The notes under the pieces were generated by a model. That model saw only the letters and a list, made by a program, of their open reading frames with translations. It was not told where the DNA came from and made no database searches. Shown one piece after another: positions 9,501 through 19,907 of a stretch of 64,000 nt of DNA (position 1 is its first letter; every line of letters starts with the position of its first letter). The stretch is from an uncultured Gammaproteobacteria bacterium (GTDB lineage Bacteria; Pseudomonadota; Gammaproteobacteria; JAADHQ01): contig CAMYJO010000009.1 in the NCBI GenBank assembly GCA_947258755.1, forward strand, positions 24,589-88,588, in the 5' to 3' direction. The translations under genes were made by a program, and so were the position numbers.

Positions 9501-9953
9501 ATGCAGAAATCCATGCTTGAATTAACTGTCGGCAGCTTCATGATCATTGGCCTGGTCTGTTTTTCCTACCTGGCTGTCATCGTCGGTGGGGTTGACTGGT
9601 TTAGTGATGAGAGCTATCGGGTTAAGGCACGTTTTAACTCCATTTCCGGGCTCAAACAGGGCGCGATTGTCGAGATCGCCGGCGTTAAGGTCGGTAAGGT
9701 CGAACATATCGACCTCGACAATGGCGAATATGAGGCCATTGTGGAACTTTCCTTAAAAAACGGGGTTAAATTACAGGAAGACAGTATCGCCTCGATACGC
9801 ACGGCTGGCATTATTGGCGATCGTTTCGTTAACATCAAACCGGGTGGCGCGGATGATTTAATAGAACCCGGCGGTACGATCATAGAAACAGAATCCGCTA
9901 TCAGCTTGGAAGAACTGATCAGCAAATATATTTTCGAAAGCGATAACAAATAA
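9501..9953 (+). CDS. mlaD: Phospholipid transporter MCE-domain subunit MlaD
   Basis: MlaD is anchored in the inner membrane and forms a hexameric MCE ring that channels lipid to MlaC. The 150-residue product has one N-terminal membrane helix (about 8-28) followed by the MCE domain: YRVKARFNSISGLKQGA, VEIAGVKVGKV and TAGIIGDRFVNIKPG. The length is at the short end for MlaD, which usually carries a C-terminal helix; here the tail ends soon after ISLEELISKYIF. The next gene, mlaA, starts two bases after the mlaD stop. Confidence 0.94.
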   Translation: MQKSMLELTVGSFMIIGLVCFSYLAVIVGGVDWFSDESYRVKARFNSISGLKQGAIVEIAGVKVGKVEHIDLDNGEYEAIVELSLKNGVKLQEDSIASIRTAGIIGDRFVNIKPGGADDLIEPGGTIIETESAISLEELISKYIFESDNK

Positions 9954-9954
9954 C

Positions 9955-10749
9955 ATGAACAAAACCAATCGCCACGGCAATCACAGACAAGCATGGGTTG
10001 GCATGAAGCTGATCCTGCTGACCTTTTGCATGCCCTTTCAAGTGCAAGCCGAAACCCAAGCCGGCGCGGCAAGCAACCAGCCTGTCAACAGCATTGCCAT
10101 TGAAGACGACTTCACTCAGGAAGATACTGATGAAGTCCAGGTGTCCGACCCATTTCAGCCTTTTAACCGCGCCATGTTCACTTTCAATGACAAGGCCTAC
10201 GTCCATGTACTCAAACCAGTGGCCGTCGGCTATCGCAATGTGGTGCCGGAGAAAGGCCGTATTTCAGTGAGCAATTTTTTCAGTAACCTGCTGGCCCCGG
10301 TGCGCATCGTCAATGCCAGCCTGCAGTTAAAAGGTGAAGATGCGACGAATGAATTCTGGCGCCTGCTGATCAACACCACCCTCGGCCTTGGCGGTTTTTT
10401 CGATGTTGCCAAAAACGACTTCAAGATCGGCATCAAAAAGGAAGATTTTGGCCAGACCCTGGGCCATTACGGTGTCGGCAACGGCCCGTACCTGGTAATA
10501 CCCTTCCTCGGTCCGTCTACAGTGCGTGATGGTTTCGGGCTGGTAGTCGATGGTTATGCCTTCGATCCCATGAAGCATATTTTAGAAGATGAAACCGGGG
10601 AGCTGGTGACGGCCAAGCTGTTAGATATTGAAACCGGCCTGTCTCTGGACAAGGACAGCTATGAGGCCATCAAAAAAGATGCGATCGACCCGTACATATT
10701 TCTACGCGATGCCTACATACAATTCAGGGCAGGAGCGGTCGCCAAGTAG
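9955..10749 (+). CDS. mlaA: Outer-membrane phospholipid-removal protein MlaA (VacJ family)
   Basis: MlaA sits in the outer membrane with a porin, takes mislocalised phospholipid from the outer leaflet and hands it to MlaC. The 264-residue product has the VacJ core: DPFQPFNRAMFTFND near 62, then NFFSNLLAPVR, and the GHYGVGNGPYLVIP segment. The N-terminus reads as a signal peptide ending near VQA-ET. A Cys is present (LTFC), but Phe before it breaks the lipobox, so this MlaA is probably a non-lipidated secreted form. In enterics mlaA is unlinked; here it lies inside the mla operon. Confidence 0.93.
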   Translation: MNKTNRHGNHRQAWVGMKLILLTFCMPFQVQAETQAGAASNQPVNSIAIEDDFTQEDTDEVQVSDPFQPFNRAMFTFNDKAYVHVLKPVAVGYRNVVPEKGRISVSNFFSNLLAPVRIVNASLQLKGEDATNEFWRLLINTTLGLGGFFDVAKNDFKIGIKKEDFGQTLGHYGVGNGPYLVIPFLGPSTVRDGFGLVVDGYAFDPMKHILEDETGELVTAKLLDIETGLSLDKDSYEAIKKDAIDPYIFLRDAYIQFRAGAVAK

Positions 10750-10862
10750 AGCCCTGGTTACATTTGCAGCAATAATGACATGAAATAACGATATTTTCAC
10801 GAACATGGCACTTTTCGTCTGGCGCCAGGTCAGATAAAATAGCATCAAAAGGACTAATAACC

Positions 10863-11507
10863 GTGAATATACTCAAACTTAACAGCATCATGCTTGCCTT
10901 GTTCCTCGCATTCCTGGCCCCGGCCAGTCAGGCACAGGCCTCGGCGACCGAACAGGTCAAGAGCACTGTAGAAAGTGTCCTCAACGTATTAAGGGATAAA
11001 TCACTGGATACGGATTTACGTCGCGACAAAATCCGCGAATTGATCAAGGGACGCTTTTATTTTCGCGCCATGTCTCAAAGCGCACTGTCGCGCTACTGGC
11101 GCAAAGCCAATCCGCAGCAGCAAGACAGGTTTGTCGAACTGTTTTCACGCCTGTTGGAAGCGACTTATCTCGGCCGTATCGAAGCCTATACCGATGAGCG
11201 CGTTGAGTACCTGCGTGAAAAACAAAAAAATCCGAAAAGGGTCGTGGTGTATACACAGATTGTCACCAATTCCGGAGACATTCCCATTAATTACAAGCTG
11301 GCCAAAAAGGACGAGCAGTGGATGGTCTATGACGTCGTCATCGAAGAAGTCAGCCTAATCAGTAATTATCGTTCCAGTTATGCCGAAATCATCAAGAAGG
11401 AAGGCATGGAAGGACTGTTGTCAAAAATGCAACAGAAACTCAACGACAAGGACAAGCAAGAAAAAGCGGCAAGGCTTGATACCTTATTGCTATCGGCACA
11501 GCTATGA
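10863..11507 (+). CDS. mlaC: Periplasmic phospholipid-binding protein MlaC
   Basis: MlaC is the soluble periplasmic shuttle between MlaA and MlaFED. The 214-residue product starts at GTG 10863 (AAGGA about 9 bases upstream) with a signal peptide ending near SQAQA. The mature protein fits the MlaC/Ttg2D family: RRDKIRELIKGRFYFRAMSQ, FVELFSRLLEATYL and the later WMVYDVVIEEVSLISNYR. A 113-base gap separates it from mlaA. The order mlaF-E-D-A-C makes a complete pathway apart from mlaB. Confidence 0.94.
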   Translation: MNILKLNSIMLALFLAFLAPASQAQASATEQVKSTVESVLNVLRDKSLDTDLRRDKIRELIKGRFYFRAMSQSALSRYWRKANPQQQDRFVELFSRLLEATYLGRIEAYTDERVEYLREKQKNPKRVVVYTQIVTNSGDIPINYKLAKKDEQWMVYDVVIEEVSLISNYRSSYAEIIKKEGMEGLLSKMQQKLNDKDKQEKAARLDTLLLSAQL

Positions 11508-11579
11508 TACCGTTAGCTGTTTGTCGACTGTGATGCTAGAGCCTATCCTGATTATTTTGTCGGCCATTAATTCACACCC

Positions 11580-12224
11580 ATGAAACACACGCTGTATGAT
11601 CAGGTGTTAAGCCTGGCAGGGGTTTTTCAGGCCGCTGCACTGGTTAAACGCGGTGCCCGGCATCGCCTGATTATTGATAACGATATTGAGACCAGTATCA
11701 ACAGCCTGTTCATGGTCAACGCGGACTCGGTTGAACAGATCTATAATGGACCCGCCTATCTGCGTCAGGGACTGAGTACACTGATGGCGCAACTCGGCAA
11801 TCAAACAAGTCTGAGGGATGTAGAGGTCAGCCGTTATGTCATCACCCTGTTGTATCTGGAAAAAAAATTATCACGCAACAATGACCTAATGACCACCCTG
11901 GCCAATGGCATCAGCAGCGCCCAGGAACAGGCCGAGTTTTTTAGCCCGACACATGAGAACGTCGTCGCTGCCCTGGCCGACCTCTATCAACAGACAGTCA
12001 GTACCCTGAACCCCAGAATCATCGTCAATGGCGATCCACAGCTGTTGCAGGAACCACAGAATGCCAATCTTATCCGCGCACTGCTATTGGCCGGCATTCG
12101 CTCCGCTATGGCCTGGCGACAATGCGGCGGCAAGCGCTGGCAATTGCTATTCAAGCGCCAGACCATCCTGAATGAGGCCCGTCAGACCCTGGATAAACTC
12201 CCCACCATCGATGCAAGGGTATGA
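11580..12224 (+). CDS. hflD: High frequency lysogenization protein HflD homologue
   Basis: HflD is a membrane-associated, mostly helical protein, known in E. coli for binding phage lambda CII; its housekeeping role is unclear. The 214-residue product has the family features YDQVLSLAGVFQAAALV at the N-terminus, VEQIYNGPAYLRQGL in the middle and ALLLAGIRSAMAWRQCGG near the C-terminus. In enterics it lies between mnmA and purB; here the mla operon separates it from mnmA, and acnA plus a response regulator separate it from purB. Confidence 0.93.
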   Translation: MKHTLYDQVLSLAGVFQAAALVKRGARHRLIIDNDIETSINSLFMVNADSVEQIYNGPAYLRQGLSTLMAQLGNQTSLRDVEVSRYVITLLYLEKKLSRNNDLMTTLANGISSAQEQAEFFSPTHENVVAALADLYQQTVSTLNPRIIVNGDPQLLQEPQNANLIRALLLAGIRSAMAWRQCGGKRWQLLFKRQTILNEARQTLDKLPTIDARV

Positions 12225-12230
12225 TATAAT
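12222..12230 (+). promoter_or_regulatory. Extended -10 promoter element, probable acnA promoter
   Basis: TGATATAAT is a perfect TATAAT with an extended TGn motif. It overlaps the hflD stop codon and lies 84 bases before the acnA start. No good -35 hexamer is seen, as is usual for extended -10 promoters. Confidence 0.4.
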
Positions 12231-12314
12231 TGCCCTATCTGGGTAAAAATACCACCGTAACATATTGATTAACTTAATGTATCGCTGAAATCAGCGCTAT
12301 ACAGGGGAGTCTTC

Positions 12315-14978
12315 ATGAGTAACAGTTTTAACGCGCGCGCTGATCTTACAGTCAACCAACAACAATACGAGATTTTTCGCCTCAAGGCTGTCGACAATGC
12401 CGATCGCCTACCCTATTCGCTGAAAATCCTGTTGGAAAACCTGCTACGGCATGAGGATGGTATCAACGTCAGCGCCGATGACATCCAGGCCCTGGCCAAC
12501 TGGCAGCCGCAGGCCGAACCAAGTATCGAGATAGCGTTCACGCCCGCACGCGTATTGATGCAAGACTTTACCGGCGTGCCTGCCGTGGTTGATCTGGCAG
12601 CGATGCGCGATGCCATGCGTGCACTGGGTGGTAACCCGGAAAAAATCAATCCGTTGCAACCCGCCGAACTGGTCATCGACCACTCGGTACAGATCGATAT
12701 GTTCGGTAATGCCGATGCGATTCAGTTCAATGCCGATCTGGAATACCAACGCAATCAGGAACGCTACAGCTTCCTGAAATGGGGCCAGAAGGCCTTTTCC
12801 AATTTCAAAGTCGTACCACCGGACACCGGTATTGTTCACCAGGTCAACCTGGAATACCTCGCGCGTGCAGTCTTTGCCAAGGACAATAACGGCCGCCTGC
12901 AAGCCTATCCGGACACCCTGGTCGGCACGGATTCACACACCACCATGATCAATGGCCTCGGCGTACTCGGTTGGGGCGTCGGCGGTATCGAAGCTGAGGC
13001 TGCGATGCTTGGTCAACCGGTGTCGATGTTGATCCCGCAGGTCGTTGGCTTTCGCCTGACCGGCGCCCTGCCCGAAGGCGCGACCGCCACTGACCTGGTC
13101 CTGACCGTGGTCGAGATCCTGCGCGAGCATGGCGTGGTCGGCAAATTTGTTGAATTCTTCGGTAACGGTCTCGACCAATTGTCACTGGCCGACCGTGCCA
13201 CGATCGCCAACATGGCGCCCGAGTACGGTGCCACCTGTGGTATTTTCCCGATAGACCAGGAAACACTGAATTACCTGAAACTGTCCGGGCGTGATGAGCA
13301 ATCAATCGCACTGGTAGAGGCCTATGCAAAAGAACAGGGCTTCTTCCGTGATGCACAGACGACTGAGGCCGACTACAGCGCGGTTATCGAACTGGACATC
13401 TCTACCGTCGTACCCAGTCTGGCAGGCCCCAAGCGACCCCAGGATCGAATTCCGCTGAATCAGTCGCAATCAATGTTTGTCGATGATCTTGCCAAACTGA
13501 AGCAGGAACGCAGCCTCAACAGCAAGGCCGTCAGCACGACAATCAATGGTGAACAGGTCAGTCTCGATGATGGTGCCGTTGTTATCGCATCGATCACCTC
13601 CTGTACCAATACCTCAAACCCCTCGGTCATGATCGGCGCCGGCCTGGTTGCCAAAAAGGCGGCCGCCCTTGGTCTCAAGGTCAAACCCTGGGTCAAGACC
13701 TCGCTGGCACCCGGTTCACGCGTGGTCACCGAATACCTGAAACAGGCTGATGTCTTGAAGGACCTCGAGGCCCTTGGCTTTTTTGTCGTCGGTTATGGCT
13801 GTGCAACCTGTATCGGTAATTCCGGTCCGTTACCGGAACCGGTTTCTGCTGCGATTAGCGAAGGCCAGCTCTCGGCTGCATCCGTGCTGTCTGGTAACCG
13901 TAACTTTGAAGGGCGCGTGCACGCCGAGGTACGCATGAACTACCTGGCCTCACCACCGCTGGTCGTCGCCTATGCGATCGCCGGCACCATGAACATCGAC
14001 CTGCAAAACGACCCGCTGGGAGAGGATACACAGGGAAATCCAGTCTATTTGAAAGATATCTGGCCGGCACACAATGAAATCCAGCAGGCCATACAGGAAA
14101 GCGTCAACCGCAGTGAGTTCACCGAGGCCTATGGCGAAGTCTATAAGGGCGAGGATCGCTGGATCAATCTGGCCTCTCCAGAGGGACAGCTGTTTGACTG
14201 GCAGCAGGATTCCACCTATATCAAGAACCCACCCTACTTTGAAAACATGACGTTGACCGTTAACCCGGTCAAAGACATCAGTGGTGCACGGGCACTGGCA
14301 CTGCTGGGTGATTCTGTCACCACCGACCATATATCTCCGGCAGGAGCGATCAAGGCCGACAGCCCGGCGGGACGTTACTTACAGGAGCAAGGCGTCAAAC
14401 AGAGTGACTTTAACTCGCTGGGTTCACGTCGCGGCAACCATGAGGTGATGATGCGCGGTACCTTTGCCAATATCCGCCTGCGTAATCTGCTCGCACCCGG
14501 CACCGAAGGCGGCATTACCGTGCACCAGCCTAGTGGCGAACAAATGAGTATCTTTGATGCCTCGGTCAAATACCAACAAGAACAGGTGCCATTGATTGTC
14601 ATCGCCGGCAAAGAATATGGTTCAGGTTCGTCACGCGACTGGGCCGCCAAGGGTCCGCGTCTGCTCGGCATCCAGGCGGTTATCGCCGAAAGTTATGAGC
14701 GCATCCATCGCTCCAACCTGGTCGGCATGGGCATTCTGCCACTGCAGTTCATGGATGGAGACAATGCCAGCTCACTGGGCATTACAGGCAAAGAAATATT
14801 TAATATTGAAGGGCTTGGCGATGGTTCCTCGAAACAAGTTAATATCAGGGCCGTGGCAGAAGACGGCTCAGAAAAGCAATTCGCTGCACGCGTGCGCATC
14901 GATACGCCGCAGGAAATTGAGTACTACCGCAATGGCGGTATCCTGCATTATGTCCTAAGGCAACTAGCCCAGGACTGA
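12315..14978 (+). CDS. acnA: Aconitate hydratase AcnA
   Basis: AcnA isomerises citrate to isocitrate in the TCA cycle using a 4Fe-4S cluster; the apo-enzyme family also includes mRNA-binding IRP-like forms. The 887-residue length is that of AcnA/IRP1-type enzymes. Cluster ligands are Cys430 ([11 protein letters not shown]) and Cys496/Cys499 ([12 protein letters not shown]). [21 protein letters not shown] and the swivel-domain [17 protein letters not shown] are also present. A Shine-Dalgarno AGGGGAG precedes ATG 12315. The gene is convergent with the response regulator, with only four bases between stops. Confidence 0.97.
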   Translation: MSNSFNARADLTVNQQQYEIFRLKAVDNADRLPYSLKILLENLLRHEDGINVSADDIQALANWQPQAEPSIEIAFTPARVLMQDFTGVPAVVDLAAMRDAMRALGGNPEKINPLQPAELVIDHSVQIDMFGNADAIQFNADLEYQRNQERYSFLKWGQKAFSNFKVVPPDTGIVHQVNLEYLARAVFAKDNNGRLQAYPDTLVGTDSHTTMINGLGVLGWGVGGIEAEAAMLGQPVSMLIPQVVGFRLTGALPEGATATDLVLTVVEILREHGVVGKFVEFFGNGLDQLSLADRATIANMAPEYGATCGIFPIDQETLNYLKLSGRDEQSIALVEAYAKEQGFFRDAQTTEADYSAVIELDISTVVPSLAGPKRPQDRIPLNQSQSMFVDDLAKLKQERSLNSKAVSTTINGEQVSLDDGAVVIASITSCTNTSNPSVMIGAGLVAKKAAALGLKVKPWVKTSLAPGSRVVTEYLKQADVLKDLEALGFFVVGYGCATCIGNSGPLPEPVSAAISEGQLSAASVLSGNRNFEGRVHAEVRMNYLASPPLVVAYAIAGTMNIDLQNDPLGEDTQGNPVYLKDIWPAHNEIQQAIQESVNRSEFTEAYGEVYKGEDRWINLASPEGQLFDWQQDSTYIKNPPYFENMTLTVNPVKDISGARALALLGDSVTTDHISPAGAIKADSPAGRYLQEQGVKQSDFNSLGSRRGNHEVMMRGTFANIRLRNLLAPGTEGGITVHQPSGEQMSIFDASVKYQQEQVPLIVIAGKEYGSGSSRDWAAKGPRLLGIQAVIAESYERIHRSNLVGMGILPLQFMDGDNASSLGITGKEIFNIEGLGDGSSKQVNIRAVAEDGSEKQFAARVRIDTPQEIEYYRNGGILHYVLRQLAQD

Positions 14979-14982
14979 GGAT

Positions 14983-15783
14983 TTATGACATCAGGTTCTG
15001 CAACATCTGTCTGACCGCATCGGGCTCAAACGGCTTGTCGCAGATACCTGATACCCCCGCCTGTTGAACGGCCGACAGGCGACTGTCGTTCGCTTCACTG
15101 GTCACCATCAAAATCGGAATCGCATTTTGCGAGCTATTCTCACGTATATAGCGTGTCAACGCCTCGCCATCCATCTCCGGCATATTGTAGTCGGTGACAA
15201 CCAGATCGTAATAATTTGCCTCGATCATGGCAACCGCCTCACGACCGTTCTTGGCGGTCTCAATTTGCGCGATACCAAGATTAGTCAACACCCGGCTAAT
15301 ATGTTTTCTCGCCAGAGAGCTGTCATCCACCACCAATACCTTTAGCTCATCCAGTTGAATGTCGGCCAGGGCTTGCTCATCCGGCATAATCAGATCTACG
15401 GTCGAATACAATGCACGCTTGAGATCTTCAGCGGCAAAGGGTTTGGGTAGAATGGCGACAACACCGGCCTGCCGAATCGGATCGAGACTGGCCCAGGATG
15501 TCTCACTGGATATCAGCATATACGGCACCGCTTCCAACGCCGGGTCCGCACGCAAACCAAGGACCAAATCGGTGCCGGTCATGTCGGGTAAATACATGCT
15601 ACTAATGACCAGGTCGGGAATGGACTGCTTGATATTATCCAGCGCCGTTTGCCCATCATGAAAGAGCTCGACTTTACTGACATCCAAATCCTGCAAGCGC
15701 TGATGAATTATTCTGCCTTGCATAGCCGAGGGCTCAACGACCGTGATCGCGAGGTCTGAAATCGGGATTTTTTCCATAACCAT
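14983..15783 (-). CDS. Tandem-receiver response regulator (pseudo-REC + REC)
   Basis: The 266-residue protein consists of two CheY-like receiver domains and no output domain. REC1 (about 10-125) lacks the phosphoacceptor: the expected Asp is Ser62 (DLVISSMYLPD), and the acidic pair is reduced to VVEPS, although Lys114 of the KPF motif remains. REC2 (about 147-262) is intact, with DD at 153-154, Asp198 (VVTDYNMPEMDG) and Lys250 (CDKPF). Such proteins usually act by protein contact, for example with a kinase or motor component, or in a phosphorelay. No kinase gene is adjacent, and the partner is unknown. ATG 15783 has a weak RBS; ATG 15777 is an alternative. Confidence 0.85.
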   Translation of the reverse strand: MVMEKIPISDLAITVVEPSAMQGRIIHQRLQDLDVSKVELFHDGQTALDNIKQSIPDLVISSMYLPDMTGTDLVLGLRADPALEAVPYMLISSETSWASLDPIRQAGVVAILPKPFAAEDLKRALYSTVDLIMPDEQALADIQLDELKVLVVDDSSLARKHISRVLTNLGIAQIETAKNGREAVAMIEANYYDLVVTDYNMPEMDGEALTRYIRENSSQNAIPILMVTSEANDSRLSAVQQAGVSGICDKPFEPDAVRQMLQNLMS

Positions 15784-15960
15784 TTACATTACATATTGAT
15801 ACATACAGCTTTTCGGCCTGCTGATTGAATCCTTTAAAAACAGCTTATAATTCATTGATATATTATAAATAATAGCAGCTAGGCCTGCCTTAAGGCCCGT
15901 CTCTTGTGAATAAAATACATTACATATATTTATTATCTATATGATATCTTTAAATAATGA

Positions 15961-17415
<1,455 letters not shown>

Positions 17416-17417
17416 TA

Positions 17418-17440
17418 AACAGGTGATGCAGTCACCTGTT
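17418..17440 (+). repeat. Hairpin immediately after purB
   Basis: AACAGGTGA and TCACCTGTT form a perfect 9-bp stem with a 5-base loop three bases past the purB stop. No T tract follows. A second stem (AAACTGTG 17452-17459 with CACAGTTT 17468-17475) comes 12 bases later. Confidence 0.5.
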
Positions 17441-17505
17441 CGCGACACCACAAACTGTGAAACAGCACACAGTTTTATCGAACAGAAAGGGTAGGATTTT
17501 AATTA

Positions 17506-17609
17506 TATAGTTTGTTAGCCCTCTTATCCCGCGATATTCCCCGCAAGGTCTAACAAAACTATATTCCTCGCCCGAACTGCCCCCCGCAATGCAGTTCGGG
17601 TATTTTTTT
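17506..17609 (+). ncRNA. Candidate structured RNA or purB 3'-UTR element
   Basis: A long-range inverted repeat (TATAGTTTGTTAG at 17506-17518 with CTAACAAAACTATA at 17550-17563, one bulged A) encloses a 31-base C-rich loop. It is followed by a 10-bp intrinsic terminator. The stem plus terminator, with C-rich single-stranded stretches (TCCC, CCCC), resembles a small regulatory RNA or a processed 3'-UTR. A TATATA hexamer at 17504 could be a -10, but no -35 was found, so an independent promoter is not supported. Confidence 0.3.
17571..17609 (+). terminator. Rho-independent terminator
   Basis: CCCGAACTGC (17571-17580) pairs perfectly with GCAGTTCGGG (17591-17600). TATTTTTTT follows. It is on the plus strand, ends purB or the RNA upstream, and rules out the longer roxA start at 17589. 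Confidence 0.88.
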
Positions 17610-17633
17610 GCCAACTCCGTTATTATTCCACAG

Positions 17634-18794
17634 ATGAAACTGAACAACCCTCTCGGTGACTTGCACCCGGACGAATTTTTGCAACAGTACTGGCAAAAAA
17701 AACCAGTGCTGATCAAACAGGCCATAAAAGATTTCAGTAGTCCGGTCAGCGCCGAAGAACTGGCCGGCCTGGCCTGCGATGAATCGTTTGAATCACGTAT
17801 CATCCTGGAAAAAGATGGACAGCACCCTTGGGAGTTAAAGACCGGGCCATTCAAGCAGGATGATTTTGCCCGCCTGCCCGCCACACACTGGACGCTATTG
17901 ATTCAGGATATCGAAAAGCACCTACCGGAACTGAGCTACATAATCGAGGCCTTTCATTTTATCCCGGACTGGCGCCTGGATGACTTAATGATTAGCTACG
18001 CGCCCGAGCACGGTTCGGTAGGCCCGCATGTAGATGCCTATGATGTCTTCCTGCTACAGGCCCAGGGTAAGCGGCACTGGAAAATTAATACACAAATTGA
18101 TCAGTCTGCTGACATACTCGACGATACTGACCTGAAGATCCTGAAAGACTTCAGCTGCGAACAAGAGTGGATACTGGAACCGGGAGACATGCTCTACCTA
18201 CCCCCCGGCGTCGCTCACTATGGGGTAGCACTAGGTGATTGCATCACCTACTCGATCGGCTTTCGTGCACCGTCTCATCGTCAGTTGTTACAACACTATT
18301 TGCAGACAGTCATAGAAAATATTCCGGAAAATGCCTTTTATACGGACCCGAACCTGGACAGACAGCAGAACCCGCATCAGATCACTGAGCAAAACATTGA
18401 ACGGCTCAAACAGACGATCAGCGACTATCTGTCACTGGATAAGGAACTACTCAAGTATTGGGCCGGCACCCTGCTCTCCGAAAGTAAAGAACTATTCCAG
18501 ACCGATGGCATCGACGAACAAACGACCCTGACCGAGTTTATCGACCAATGGCAGAGCAAGCAGGCACTGTATAGAAATACTGCGCTAAAATTTTTGTATA
18601 TTGTAGATGATATCAGCATCAATTTTTACATCGATGGGCAGGTATTCAATGCCACTACAGAATTGTCGCAACAGGCAGAATGGTTATGCTCTGCAGTGCA
18701 CATCAACTACCCTGAACTGGGCCACATAGAACATCGTGATGCCCTGCTTTCTTTGATGTATGATCTTTATTGCCACGGCCACTATTATTTTTGA
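17634..18794 (+). CDS. roxA: Ribosomal protein uL16 3-hydroxylase (RoxA/YcfD, JmjC-type cupin)
   Basis: RoxA is a 2-oxoglutarate/Fe(II) oxygenase that hydroxylates an Arg of ribosomal protein L16. The 386-residue product has the JmjC/cupin iron triad as His132-x-Asp134 (GPHVDAYDVF) and His195 (PPGVAHYGVAL). DWRLDDLMISY just before the first His is a YcfD-family hallmark. ATG 17634 (MKLNNPLGDLHPDEF) fits the family; the frame opens upstream inside the terminator stem. The TGA overlaps the next ATG by one base, coupling it to the acetyltransferase gene. Confidence 0.9.
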   Translation: MKLNNPLGDLHPDEFLQQYWQKKPVLIKQAIKDFSSPVSAEELAGLACDESFESRIILEKDGQHPWELKTGPFKQDDFARLPATHWTLLIQDIEKHLPELSYIIEAFHFIPDWRLDDLMISYAPEHGSVGPHVDAYDVFLLQAQGKRHWKINTQIDQSADILDDTDLKILKDFSCEQEWILEPGDMLYLPPGVAHYGVALGDCITYSIGFRAPSHRQLLQHYLQTVIENIPENAFYTDPNLDRQQNPHQITEQNIERLKQTISDYLSLDKELLKYWAGTLLSESKELFQTDGIDEQTTLTEFIDQWQSKQALYRNTALKFLYIVDDISINFYIDGQVFNATTELSQQAEWLCSAVHINYPELGHIEHRDALLSLMYDLYCHGHYYF

Positions 18795-19231
18795 TGATCA
18801 CAAACACACAAACAGCATTTACCGTGTCATGGGTCAGCTGGCAACAAGCCGAAGCGGACTTGCGATCCATTCGCGAACATGTATTCATCCAGGAACAACA
18901 GGTACCCGTCGCTCTGGAATGGGATGGTCTGGATGCAGACTGCCAACATCTGCTGGCACAAGACAGTGACGGCCAGGCCATCGCAACCGCACGCTTGCTA
19001 ATGGATGGTCACATTGGCCGTATGGCCGTACTCCCGCAGTGGCGTAAACGCGGTGTCGGCACGGCATTATTAACAGAGCTATTACGGTATTGCCGACAAC
19101 ACCACCTGGACCCCTTTCTAGATGCACAAAACCATGCGCTGGAATTTTATCGTAAAATGGGCTTTATCGCAGTCGGTGATGAATTTCTCGATGCCGGCAT
19201 ACCACATCACAAAATGATTATGGCAAAATAA
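18794..19231 (+). CDS. GNAT-family N-acetyltransferase
   Basis: A 145-residue single-domain acetyltransferase with the acetyl-CoA-binding loop RKRGVGTALL and the upstream GRMAVLPQW strand typical of the ElaA-like or PA2631-type GNAT group. C-terminal NHALEFYRKMGFIAVGDEFLDAGIPH is also characteristic. ATG 18794 overlaps the roxA stop (TGATG), so translation is coupled. The substrate is unknown. The gene following roxA/purB matches the pseudomonad arrangement, but this does not reveal its target. Confidence 0.88.
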   Translation: MITNTQTAFTVSWVSWQQAEADLRSIREHVFIQEQQVPVALEWDGLDADCQHLLAQDSDGQAIATARLLMDGHIGRMAVLPQWRKRGVGTALLTELLRYCRQHHLDPFLDAQNHALEFYRKMGFIAVGDEFLDAGIPHHKMIMAK

Positions 19232-19235
19232 GCAA

Positions 19236-19745
19236 ATGAAACTAGATCACTACAAACTAGGCCAGACCAACGAGCAAGCAGCATTTGAGAACAGACTCGA
19301 GAATCGTGAGATAGCCACTGCCCTGATCAACCAGGCGCAACAACAGCTACGTGTATTCACCCCCGACCTGGAAAAATCCGTTTATGACGATGCTTATGTT
19401 ATCCATGCCATTGAGCAACTGGCCCTGCGCAGTCGGCAAACACAAATCCGCGTGCTAGTCCGGGACTCCGGCGCAGCCACCAGATCGGGACATCGCCTGA
19501 TTGAGCTGTGCCGACGGCATACATCAAGCATTCATTTACATATTACACCTAAAGACATCGATGACAGTGACAGTGCTTTTTTGCTAGTTGATAACGCCGG
19601 ATATATATACAAAACGATCAGCAGTACATACAAAGGCCATTTCAATGCCAATGACAAACTCAAGGTACGCGAATTAGGCAAACGTTTCGAACTGGCCTGG
19701 GAACATAGTCGACCCGACCCGGAAATGAGGCGACTATTCATATAA
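19236..19745 (+). CDS. Conserved protein associated with GNAT genes (PLD-like fold, DUF7931-type)
   Basis: A 169-residue soluble protein four bases after the acetyltransferase gene. It contains LINQAQQQLRVFTPDLEKSVYD, QIRVLVRDS and HLHITPKDIDDSDSAFLLVDNAGYIYK, which resemble a phospholipase-D-like half-domain without the HKD catalytic motif. Proteins like this accompany GNAT genes in gammaproteobacteria and have been mislabelled as histone acetyltransferase HPA2-related. Its activity is unknown; a regulatory or binding role to the adjacent acetyltransferase is an inference from tight linkage. Confidence 0.6.
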   Translation: MKLDHYKLGQTNEQAAFENRLENREIATALINQAQQQLRVFTPDLEKSVYDDAYVIHAIEQLALRSRQTQIRVLVRDSGAATRSGHRLIELCRRHTSSIHLHITPKDIDDSDSAFLLVDNAGYIYKTISSTYKGHFNANDKLKVRELGKRFELAWEHSRPDPEMRRLFI

Positions 19746-19907
19746 CACGCTACCTTTATCAGACCCAAAAACCAGCCGTGGTGTGGATGCAATGGTTCTG
19801 TCTATTTCATTGAAGCTGCTGAGGAAAATCGAGGAAACCGGTTTTAATGATAGCCAGGACGCGTTTCTTCTTAATGTTAGCTTTTGAGAGGCTGAAGGAG
19901 CATCAAT

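Noticed and set aside
17589..17633. Earlier start for roxA
   Set aside because: The extra codons fall within the loop and T tract of a strong terminator, and ATG 17634 matches the family N-terminus.
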